Assembly: GCA_016203345.1 (NCBI GenBank)
Contig: JACQMZ010000111.1
Coordinates: 1-6,533 of the forward strand
From: Candidatus Woesearchaeota archaeon
GTDB lineage: Archaea > Nanobdellota > Nanobdellia > Woesearchaeales > ARS49
Direction of reading: 5' to 3'
DNA length: 6,533 nt
Position 1 is the stretch's first letter, and the number at the start of each line of letters is the position of its first letter. Of the stretch, positions 1 through 5,269 are shown in pieces. A program made the translations under genes and the position numbers. The notes under the pieces were generated by a model. That model did not search any database, was not told where the DNA came from, and saw only the letters and a list, made by a program, of their open reading frames with translations.

Positions 1-46
1 CCCGCAAGGGCTTGACGAGAAGCGCTGCGTAAGGTTGCTGGGGATT
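1..46. other. Unassigned left edge
   Basis: I recognise no gene here. The stretch is GC-rich and would fit the end of a structured RNA or an intergenic region. It lacks a tRNA T-arm signature and I cannot match it to 5S, SRP or RNase P RNA by eye, so I leave it unassigned. Confidence 0.3.
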
Positions 47-71
47 ATAAGGGGCCGCTGGAGCCCCTTAT
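47..71. repeat. Perfect 9-bp hairpin downstream of the coiled-coil gene
   Basis: ATAAGGGGC (47-55) and GCCCCTTAT (63-71) are perfect reverse complements around a 7-nt loop, CGCTGGA. It starts 14 nt beyond the TAG stop of the gene at 85-1332. It could protect the 3' end of that mRNA, or end a transcript entering from the left on the + strand, where it is followed by TTCATTT. On the minus strand no T-run follows it, so a bacterial-type terminator for the minus-strand gene is unlikely. Confidence 0.6.
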
Positions 72-78
72 TTCATTT

Positions 79-84
79 AAAAAA
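79..84 (-). terminator. Oligo-T tract right after the stop codon (archaeal-type terminator candidate)
   Basis: Read on the minus strand, the stop codon TAG at 87-85 is followed at once by TTTTTT (84-79). Archaeal RNA polymerase can stop at oligo-T tracts without a preceding hairpin. The call rests on the T-run and its position only. Confidence 0.4.
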
Positions 85-1332
85 CTATTGGCTAGGTTTT
101 TCTGAAGGCCGCGTTTCCACACGATTCCTGCGCATGCGCTGCCATGCACTACTGCCAAGCTCTCGCGCTTTGCCAACAGCAAGCGCTCCTAACCTATAGC
201 CGCCGTATACTGGCGCAAAAGCAACTGCCGCAACTCTCTGGCCAGTCTGGCTTCGGCCGCCTGGGACAGGCTCTGTGAGCTTGTACGCCACAACAGCCAG
301 CGCAAGATACGCGCCAATGCTTGCGTCAACCAAGTGCGGGTGCGCATGCCACGTGTCGCTGCCATAACCAATAACTGCAGTGAAACCCTGACGGAATGCG
401 CCGGGCTGTGATTCTGCTTCCTGAGCAGCTGCTTCTTTGCCTTCAATAGCCGACAATCTCTCGTCAAGCGATTTTTCAGCAGTATTAACTGCATTCTGAA
501 CTGCGCTGACGTCAGCTGTCGTTGCATATGAACCAGAATTAATAGTTGCCACCTGCCCTGCAAGTGTTGCTACGCTGCCCTCAACTGCATTCACCGAACC
601 TGTAGTCGCCAAATCTGCATGACTGTGGGTCTCTGAAGCAAAACCTGTGTGGGCATGGCTTGCAGGTGCATAACCTGCGAGGTCAGCCTGTCTGACAAGC
701 GCATCTCTTGCACTGCCATCGCCGGCAATTCCGTGCAATACTGAGCGGAGGCCTTCAAGAGTTCGACCCTGATCTTGCTGCTGTGCACGGTATTGCCGTA
801 CTTCACCCTGGAGTGTATTGAAAAATTCACGGCCTGTCGCGTTGGATTCGCGCACAGTTGCCAATTGTCCGCTCAACGCTTCGTATTGGTCCCTCTGTTG
901 CTGTCCTACGCCTTCCAATGCATCCACTTTCACCTGCAGTGCGGCATACGAAGAAGAGTCCACACCTGCGGTGCTAGCTTGCAGACGAGCAAGGTCGCCA
1001 CGGAGTGTGCCGACTTCATTTGCCAAACCATTCACGTGAGCACGCAAGTCAGTAAGGATGGAGTCTGACGTAACGGGAGCTGCATTTGCTGGATCAACGT
1101 GAACATTTGCGTTCACTGGTGGTCCATCTACTGTTATATGTGGAGACGCGATCTGACCGTTGTCTGACGCACCGTCAGTCGTATGTGAATCTGCAATTGA
1201 CGGAATATTACCTCCCTGTGATGCGCATCCAGCGGCATAACCCAGCACAGCAAGCGAACCTGCCAGTGCCGCGCTTCGCGGTAAACGATTGTTTCTATAA
1301 GCAAAACTTTGGTGTTGATGTGGTCTGTACAT
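85..1332 (-). CDS. Secreted or membrane-anchored coiled-coil protein with lipobox-like N-terminus and HxH motifs
   Basis: I do not recognise a named family. From the ATG at 1332 the protein has 415 aa. Residues 1-20 are polar and basic. Residues 21-36 are hydrophobic and end in AAGC with Cys36, a lipobox-like site, so the protein is probably exported and lipid- or membrane-anchored. Residues 37-87 are a Ser/Thr/Asn/Asp/Pro-rich linker. About 90-215 and 243-305 have heptad-like Leu/Val/Ala patterns with many Gln, Glu and Arg, suggesting coiled coil. Between them, SHAHTG (225-230) and THSHADL (235-241) resemble phage tail-fibre repeats. A WHAHPH cluster (328-333) is followed by hydrophobic segments at about 336-351 and 367-387 and a basic tail. 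The ATG was chosen because GGGGGT lies 8 nt upstream. A TTG at 1368 in the same frame would add 12 residues but has no support. A surface fibre or envelope spacer role is inference. Confidence 0.75.
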   Translation of the reverse strand: MYRPHQHQSFAYRNNRLPRSAALAGSLAVLGYAAGCASQGGNIPSIADSHTTDGASDNGQIASPHITVDGPPVNANVHVDPANAAPVTSDSILTDLRAHVNGLANEVGTLRGDLARLQASTAGVDSSSYAALQVKVDALEGVGQQQRDQYEALSGQLATVRESNATGREFFNTLQGEVRQYRAQQQDQGRTLEGLRSVLHGIAGDGSARDALVRQADLAGYAPASHAHTGFASETHSHADLATTGSVNAVEGSVATLAGQVATINSGSYATTADVSAVQNAVNTAEKSLDERLSAIEGKEAAAQEAESQPGAFRQGFTAVIGYGSDTWHAHPHLVDASIGAYLALAVVAYKLTEPVPGGRSQTGQRVAAVAFAPVYGGYRLGALAVGKARELGSSAWQRMRRNRVETRPSEKPSQ

Positions 1333-1340
1333 TTTCTTAT

Positions 1341-1346
1341 ACCCCC
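1341..1346 (-). promoter_or_regulatory. Shine-Dalgarno-like GGGGGT deciding the ATG at 1332
   Basis: On the minus strand GGGGGT (1346-1341) is separated from the ATG at 1332 by 8 nt (ATAAGAAA). It is the only SD-like site at proper spacing that I noticed before a gene in this window. It favours this ATG over the TTG at 1368. Confidence 0.45.
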
Positions 1347-1377
1347 AAGATATTTTATCACCCCTCAAAGGTGGTTA

Positions 1378-1385
1378 TATTTAAA
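1378..1385 (-). promoter_or_regulatory. TATA box of the coiled-coil protein gene
   Basis: TTTAAATA (1385-1378 on the minus strand) is a near-ideal archaeal TATA box. A start about 26 nt downstream would be near 1355, giving a leader of about 23 nt that contains the GGGGGT site. A second A/T stretch, GATAAAAT at 1359-1352, is a weaker alternative for a leaderless start. Confidence 0.55.
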
Positions 1386-1458
1386 GGTAGTGTTTGCGAT
1401 ACGTGTTTAGCTTCAGTCTTCGTTCGCTCACTGTAAGGGTTTTCGAGAACACGAATTT

Positions 1459-1470
1459 CGCGAATTCGCG
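1459..1470. repeat. Perfect 12-bp palindrome CGCGAATTCGCG
   Basis: CGCGAATTCGCG is its own reverse complement. The preceding bases ACGAATTT repeat its core imperfectly. It sits just outside the left arm of the long inverted repeat. It could be a dimeric protein binding site or part of the base of a larger hairpin; the sequence alone does not decide. Confidence 0.7.
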
Positions 1471-1477
1471 CCTGCCG

Positions 1478-1589
1478 GCGCTCATTCAGCGAAATTCACA
1501 TTTTAGTTCTACTTCGTTACCAGTGTTGTCGGCCGTAGCCACGATGCTTTCGTAGTAATCGAATGATGTGAATTTTCTTGAGTGAGCGC
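1478..1589. repeat. Long imperfect inverted repeat, 24-nt arms around 64 nt
   Basis: The left arm (1478-1501) begins GCGCTCATTCAG and ends AAATTCACAT. The reverse complement of the right arm (1566-1589) begins GCGCTCACTCAA and ends AAATTCACAT. Twenty of 24 positions match. Similarity continues outward with a small gap (ATTCGCGC near 1464-1471 against GTTCGCGC on the other strand). The outer part of the right arm also carries the palindrome GAGCGCTC (1584-1591). A transcript crossing this region in either direction could fold into one large stem with a 64-nt loop. Confidence 0.7.
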
Positions 1590-1602
1590 TCAGAGCGCGA
1601 AC

Positions 1603-1616
1603 TCAGAAAATTCTGA
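1603..1616. repeat. Short palindrome TCAGAA-AA-TTCTGA
   Basis: Six-base arms with a 2-nt centre lie 14 nt downstream of the gyrB stop. The centre is too short for an ordinary RNA hairpin loop with all pairs formed, so it is either a DNA palindrome or a shorter hairpin. It contains TTTT when read on the minus strand, a weak candidate for a gyrB transcript end. Confidence 0.4.
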
Positions 1617-1630
1617 CCGGCGCAGCGGGA

Positions 1631-3529
1631 TTACACGTCGAGTTCCCTGACGTCCTTTGCATGCTCCATTATAAAGTCCCGTCTGGGCTCGACTTCGTCG
1701 CCCATCAGCATGGAGAACAGTTCGTCTGCGCGAACAGCATCTTCAATCGTAATCTTCTTCAACGACCTGTCGGCAGGATTCATTGTCGTGTCCCATAATT
1801 GGCGTGGATTCATCTCGCCCAGGCCTTTGTAGCGCTGAATGCCTGCATCCTTGCCCCACTCCGCCACAACTTTATTTTTTTGCTCGTCATTGTATACGTA
1901 TTGTACCTTTCTGTTTTTCTCAATCTTGTACAAAGGCGGCAGAGCAAGATAAATGTGGCCATTGTCAATCAACGCTTTCATATACCGGTAGAAAAACGTC
2001 AACAGCAAACACGCGATGTGATTGCCATCAACATCAGCATCAGTCATGATGATTATCTTATGATAGCGAAGCTTGGCGACATCAAATTCCTCTCCGATGC
2101 TTGTCCCGATGGCAGTGATTAACGTGCCCACTTCCTCATTCTGAAGAACCTTGATCAATCGCGCCTTTTCCACGTTAATGATTTTACCCCTCAACGGAAG
2201 AATGGCTTGGAATTCACGATTACGACCGCCTTTGGCCGAGCCACCCGCGCTGTCGCCCTCGACGAGAAACAATTCAGATTTTGTTGGATCTCTGCTGGCG
2301 CAGTCAGACAGTTTTCCTGGGAGAGTTGAAATGTCCAAAGCACCTTTTCGGCGCACCAGTTCACGCGCCTTGCGAGCAGCCTCTCGCGCCCGTGCGGCAT
2401 CAATGCATTTTTGCACAATGGTGCGCGCAACACCCGGATTTTCTTCAAAAAAAGTTGACAACTGGTCGTTGGTCATGCTGTCCACGATTCCCTTGACTTC
2501 AGAATTTCCAAGCTTTGTCTTCGTCTGGCCTTCAAATTGCGGATTCGGGACTTTCACGCTGACGACAGCAACAAGACCCTCTTTCATATCTTCACTTGAG
2601 AGCTTGATATCCTCCTGCAACAATTTCTTAGTCTCAGCATAATTGTTCAGGCTTCTCGTCAGCGCCGTCTTGAAACCACTCAGATGAGTGCCGCCCTCAT
2701 GCGTGTTGATGTTGTTCACAAAAGAAAATACCGTTTCGGTGTACTCCACATTGTACTGCACTGCCACCTCGACACGCACATCATCCTTTGTCTTGTCAAA
2801 ATAAATCACTGGGTGAAGCGTCTTCTTATTCTTGTTCAACAGCTCGACAAACTGAACAATACCCCCGTCAAACTTATACACGACAGTTTTCTCTGTGCGC
2901 TCGTCAGCAAGCGAAATTTCCAAACCCTTGTTCAGAAACGCAAGCTCTCGAAGCCGGTGAGACAGCGTGTCAAAGTTCCATTCTCCTGTTTCGATGATCG
3001 ACCGATCAGGCGTGAAGGTGATAATCGTGCCAGTGCCCTGTGCATCCCCCTCAACCACGAGCGGGGTGGATGGAACACCCTTCCTGAATTCCTGCCGGTA
3101 AAGCTTGCCATCACGCTTCACCTGCGCAATCAAATGTTCGCTCAATGCGCACGTGCACGAAATGCCCACGCCGTGCAGGCCACCTGAAACTTTGTAGGCA
3201 TTCTTGTCAAATTTGCCACCCGAATGCAAGACAGTCATGACAACAGTCAGCGCAGGAATCTTGAATTTAGGATGCACGTCCACAGGAATGCCCCGGCCAT
3301 TATCTGCGACAGAAACATAACCATCGTTTTTGATGACGATGTCAACCTTTGTGCAAAACCCTGCCAGCGCCTCGTCCACTGAATTGTCAATCGCCTCAAA
3401 TGCCAAATGATGCAGGCCACGCGCGTCAGTCGAGCCAATAAACATACCAGGCCGACGCCTGACAGCATCCAGCCCTTCAAGGACTTGGATCTCCTCTGCA
3501 CCGTATTTTTTGACTGGTTCTTCTGCCAT
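1631..3529 (-). CDS. gyrB: DNA gyrase subunit B
   Basis: This is the ATPase subunit of DNA gyrase, which works with GyrA to introduce negative supercoils. From the ATG at 3529 the protein has 632 aa, the usual length of short-type GyrB. The GHKL ATPase domain shows E45 and N49 (EAIDNSVDEA), D76 in ADNGRG and GGLHGVG (116-122). The transducer domain shows HEGGTHLSGF (277-286) and QTKTKLGNSEV (335-345) with the ATP-contacting lysine. The TOPRIM domain has EGDSAGG (424-430), PLRGKIINVEKAR (445-457) and the metal-binding aspartates of DADVD (497-501). The C-terminus has QRYKGLGEMN (565-574). The reading frame stays open upstream to 4015, but that part is antisense to the acyltransferase gene and unlike GyrB, and family N-termini match MAEEPVKKYGAEEIQVLEG. 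Odd points are ISCTC at 123-127 and NHIAC at 503-507. No gyrA lies in the window. Confidence 0.97.
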   Translation of the reverse strand: MAEEPVKKYGAEEIQVLEGLDAVRRRPGMFIGSTDARGLHHLAFEAIDNSVDEALAGFCTKVDIVIKNDGYVSVADNGRGIPVDVHPKFKIPALTVVMTVLHSGGKFDKNAYKVSGGLHGVGISCTCALSEHLIAQVKRDGKLYRQEFRKGVPSTPLVVEGDAQGTGTIITFTPDRSIIETGEWNFDTLSHRLRELAFLNKGLEISLADERTEKTVVYKFDGGIVQFVELLNKNKKTLHPVIYFDKTKDDVRVEVAVQYNVEYTETVFSFVNNINTHEGGTHLSGFKTALTRSLNNYAETKKLLQEDIKLSSEDMKEGLVAVVSVKVPNPQFEGQTKTKLGNSEVKGIVDSMTNDQLSTFFEENPGVARTIVQKCIDAARAREAARKARELVRRKGALDISTLPGKLSDCASRDPTKSELFLVEGDSAGGSAKGGRNREFQAILPLRGKIINVEKARLIKVLQNEEVGTLITAIGTSIGEEFDVAKLRYHKIIIMTDADVDGNHIACLLLTFFYRYMKALIDNGHIYLALPPLYKIEKNRKVQYVYNDEQKNKVVAEWGKDAGIQRYKGLGEMNPRQLWDTTMNPADRSLKKITIEDAVRADELFSMLMGDEVEPRRDFIMEHAKDVRELDV

Positions 3530-3540
3530 TTTATGCCACT

Positions 3541-3573
3541 TTATCGTCGAGAAAATACCCCTGTTCTCGATAA
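3541..3573. promoter_or_regulatory. Inverted repeat in the gyrB promoter region (operator candidate)
   Basis: TTATCG-TCG-AGAA (3541-3553) and TTCTCGATAA (3564-3573) are reverse complements apart from a 3-nt insertion; CGAGAA/TTCTCG pair perfectly. The repeat brackets the proximal TATA-like box of gyrB. It could be a regulator binding site or, if transcription starts further upstream, a hairpin in the gyrB leader. Confidence 0.4.
3551..3560 (-). promoter_or_regulatory. Proximal TATA-like box for gyrB
   Basis: On the minus strand GGGTATTTTC (3560-3551) is centred about 26 nt before the gyrB ATG at 3529, the spacing seen at the other leaderless genes here. The match to a TATA box is weaker than elsewhere. 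There is no Shine-Dalgarno sequence before the ATG. The same GGGTATTT word appears in the opposite direction at 3588-3595. Confidence 0.4.
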
Positions 3574-3590
3574 AAAAGAAACGAAGAGGG

Positions 3591-3598
3591 TATTTAAA
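3591..3598. promoter_or_regulatory. Symmetric TATTTAAA box between gyrB and plsC
   Basis: TATTTAAA on the + strand reads TTTAAATA on the minus strand, the archaeal consensus. In the minus direction it would start gyrB mRNA near 3568 with a leader of about 39 nt. In the plus direction it would start near 3621, giving plsC a leader of about 20-26 nt. It may serve either gene or both. Confidence 0.45.
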
Positions 3599-3616
3599 GG
3601 TTACGCGAATGTAGAT

Positions 3617-3624
3617 TTTAAATA
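3617..3624 (+). promoter_or_regulatory. TATA box of plsC, leaderless spacing
   Basis: TTTAAATA is centred at 3620.5, 26.5 nt before the ATG at 3647 and 20.5 nt before the ATG at 3641. No Shine-Dalgarno sequence precedes either ATG. The spacing therefore favours leaderless translation from 3647. Confidence 0.6.
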
Positions 3625-3646
3625 TGAGTTCCTCTTGCAGATGCAT

Positions 3647-4234
3647 ATGCTCTACACTATCGCGCGGTGGACGCTCTTCCCTCTTCTTCGACTCGTGTTT
3701 GTGCGGACAGTGACTGGCGTTGAGAATTTGCCATCCACTGGACCCTACATTATTGCGTCCAACCACGCCAGTTACGGAGACGCCCCACTGCTGGTTGCCG
3801 CTCTGGATCCGCACGCCAAAGGAAAAATTCATTTCGTGGCGTGGAAAGCTTTGGCGAAAGTCTGGCTTCTGCGATGGATGATTCCTGCATTTGGCGGTGT
3901 GTTTGAAAACGGCAGTATTGACAAACTGCTCGACCTCCTTCTGCATGGACACGTCGTCGGCATCTATCCAGAAGGAGGACGCACGCACAACGGAAAAATC
4001 CAGAAAATCACACATTCAGGAACCGGTGTCCTTGCGGCAGACAGCGGCGCGCCAGTCATCCCAGTCAAAACCATCGGGCTCTATGAACTCTGGCCATACA
4101 ACAAACTCCTGCCGCGCATCAGCAAATCCATAGAATTTCGAATTGGGAAGCCGCTCCATTACAAGGGACGAACACGAAAAAAAGACCATGTTCAGTTTGG
4201 AAACAAAGTGATGAAGGAAATTGACGCGCTTTAA
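3647..4234 (+). CDS. plsC: 1-acyl-glycerol-3-phosphate acyltransferase-like protein (PlsC family)
   Basis: PlsC-family enzymes transfer an acyl group to lysophosphatidic acid or related acceptors at the membrane. The 195-aa protein shows the family blocks in order: a hydrophobic N-terminus (about 1-20), NHASYGD with the catalytic H40xxxxD45, a block II-like region ending in FGGVFENGS (82-90), YPEGGRT (107-113) as a variant of FPEGTRS with E109, and GAPVIPV (134-140). The start at 3647 is chosen from the TATA spacing; the ATG at 3641 would add two residues. The frame is open upstream to 3407, but that part overlaps gyrB antisense and is not PlsC-like. It is divergent from gyrB and converges on the small gene at 4244-4375 with only 9 nt between the ends. 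The exact acceptor is not clear: bacterial-type ester phospholipid synthesis is not standard in archaea, so a different lipid or sugar acceptor is possible. Confidence 0.9.
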   Translation: MLYTIARWTLFPLLRLVFVRTVTGVENLPSTGPYIIASNHASYGDAPLLVAALDPHAKGKIHFVAWKALAKVWLLRWMIPAFGGVFENGSIDKLLDLLLHGHVVGIYPEGGRTHNGKIQKITHSGTGVLAADSGAPVIPVKTIGLYELWPYNKLLPRISKSIEFRIGKPLHYKGRTRKKDHVQFGNKVMKEIDAL

Positions 4235-4243
4235 ATCTGAACA

Positions 4244-4375
4244 TCAAAATAATTCGCCGCAGGAGGATGTTCCAGAACCGTGAATTGTGCCCTTCAGCTG
4301 TTTCGTCTTTTGGATAATCGTTTCACGAGCAACCTGACTCCACTTGATCTCTGGATGTCGTTTCATCTTTGACAT
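4244..4375 (-). CDS. Small ribbon-helix-helix-like protein, antitoxin-type N-terminus
   Basis: This 43-aa protein starts MSKMKRHPEIKWSQVARETI. The pattern RHPEI-KWS-xVAR is the beginning of small archaeal DNA-binding proteins of the ribbon-helix-helix/VapB antitoxin type, in which a short strand is followed by a helix. The C-terminal part (GSGTSSCGELF) does not look like the usual second helix, so the protein may be shortened. The ATG at 4375 lies 2 nt after the TAA of the DUF1385 gene, so translation is probably coupled; the ATG at 4366 is an alternative. No PIN or RelE-type toxin gene is next to it. The gene fills the gap to the convergent plsC almost exactly. The family call is by motif memory, not by search. 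Confidence 0.6.
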   Translation of the reverse strand: MSKMKRHPEIKWSQVARETIIQKTKQLKGTIHGSGTSSCGELF

Positions 4376-4377
4376 AT

Positions 4378-5229
4378 TTACATACTTTTCTCTAACACTT
4401 TCTTCAACGCCGCAATCGCCACTTCGATCTGCCTGCCGTTGGGTTCGCTTGTCGTCAAGCGCTGGAACCACAATCCTGGCTGCACAATCGCGCGAATTAT
4501 CTTTCGGTCATAATGACGCGCAGAAAACTTCAACACTTCGTATGAAATGCCTGCAATCACTGGAATAAGGAGTATGCGTTCCGCGATGTTAATGTACCAG
4601 TACTGGCTTTTCAGCACGCTAAAGAGAACAATACTCATGCCGATCACGAAGACCAACAGACTGGTCCCGCAACGCGGGTGAATACGCGAACACCTTCTCA
4701 CATTTGACACCGTCAATGGAAGCTTGTGCTCAACACAATTCACTGCCTTGTGCTCTGCCCCGTGGTATTGAAACACGCGGCGGATGTCTTTCATCATACG
4801 GATGACAACCAAGTATCCGACAAAAATTCCAAACCTGAAACCGCCGTCGATTAGGTTAAACTTCAAATCCACATCGCTTTGGAAAAGCTTTGTCAGGTAA
4901 TATGGAGCGATGACAAACAGGCCAATCGTTGCCAGAATGGAAATGGCAAATGTCATGATAAGTTCCTTTTTTGAGAATTCCTCTCCTGTGCTGGACTGCT
5001 GGTCCGCAGACCACGCCAGAGTTCTCATGCCGAGCGCTGTCATCTCAATCAAGAACACAACCCCCCTCACAACAGGAAGACGCAAGAATCTGCTTTGCTC
5101 AGTCACAGACTTAAAATGTTGCGTCTGGAACACGATTTTACCTTTCTTCCTCACCGCAGTCGCTATCCTATCTTCTGAACGCATCATCACGCCTTCAATC
5201 ACTGCCTGACCACCAACATAACTGGGCAT
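4378..5229 (-). CDS. DUF1385 (YqhQ-like) integral membrane protein
   Basis: The 283-aa protein has the complete signature of the DUF1385/COG3872 family, of which Bacillus YqhQ is a member: YVGGQAVIEGVMMR (4-17), YHGAEHKAVNCVE (155-167), HPRCGTS (184-190), AGISYE (226-231) and PGLWFQRLTTSEP (251-263), followed by the usual IEVAIAALKKVL end. The family is sometimes described as a predicted metal-dependent enzyme; conserved His, Glu and Cys residues would fit, but no reaction is established to my knowledge. Hydrophobic segments lie at about 52-72, 90-115, 131-146, 189-206 and 218-234. The start is supported by family similarity and a TATA box 26 nt upstream. It lies 40 nt after the YvcK-like gene and 2 nt before the RHH-like gene, all in the same direction. 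Confidence 0.93.
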   Translation of the reverse strand: MPSYVGGQAVIEGVMMRSEDRIATAVRKKGKIVFQTQHFKSVTEQSRFLRLPVVRGVVFLIEMTALGMRTLAWSADQQSSTGEEFSKKELIMTFAISILATIGLFVIAPYYLTKLFQSDVDLKFNLIDGGFRFGIFVGYLVVIRMMKDIRRVFQYHGAEHKAVNCVEHKLPLTVSNVRRCSRIHPRCGTSLLVFVIGMSIVLFSVLKSQYWYINIAERILLIPVIAGISYEVLKFSARHYDRKIIRAIVQPGLWFQRLTTSEPNGRQIEVAIAALKKVLEKSM

Positions 5230-5251
5230 GAAGGGATGAAGAATTCAATGC

Positions 5252-5259
5252 CTTTTATA
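5252..5259 (-). promoter_or_regulatory. TATA box of the DUF1385 gene, leaderless spacing
   Basis: TATAAAAG (5259-5252 on the minus strand) is centred 26.5 nt before the ATG at 5229 and no Shine-Dalgarno sequence is present. It lies in the 40-nt gap after the YvcK-like gene, so DUF1385 probably has its own promoter rather than relying only on read-through. Confidence 0.7.
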
Positions 5260-5269
5260 GATTATGATT

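Larger units (their letters stand above)
1386..1630. other. Intergenic region rich in inverted repeats
   Basis: These 245 bases lie between the gyrB stop and the promoter of the coiled-coil gene. They hold a long imperfect inverted repeat, a perfect 12-bp palindrome and further short palindromes, annotated separately. The word CGCTCA followed by CTG, TTC or CTC recurs at 1425 and 1479 on the + strand and at 1588 reading the minus strand. No ORF with a normal start codon is convincing. A structured 3' region of gyrB mRNA, an unnamed RNA or a miniature repeat element are all possible. Confidence 0.6.

Noticed and set aside
591..1068. Short frames on both strands inside the coiled-coil gene
   Set aside because: Low-complexity shadows. 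The 415-aa frame has signal, linker and coiled-coil organisation, the shadows have none.
1333..1368. TTG start of the coiled-coil protein at 1368
   Set aside because: The ATG at 1332 has an SD-like GGGGGT at 8 nt, and the likely transcript start near 1355 lies downstream of the TTG.
1415..1620. CRISPR array
   Set aside because: The repeats are inverted, few and unevenly spaced. There are no regularly spaced direct repeats and no cas genes.
2151..3187. Open frames on the + strand inside gyrB
   Set aside because: They are opposite-strand shadows of gyrB with no family-like motifs and no promoter or start signals.
3407..3640. N-terminal extension of plsC
   Set aside because: It overlaps gyrB on the other strand, lacks PlsC features and lies upstream of the TATA box at 3617-3624.
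3530..4015. N-terminal extension of gyrB by 162 residues
   Set aside because: It is not GyrB-like, lies antisense to the plsC coding sequence and would make the protein far longer than the family. The ATG at 3529 gives a normal GyrB N-terminus.
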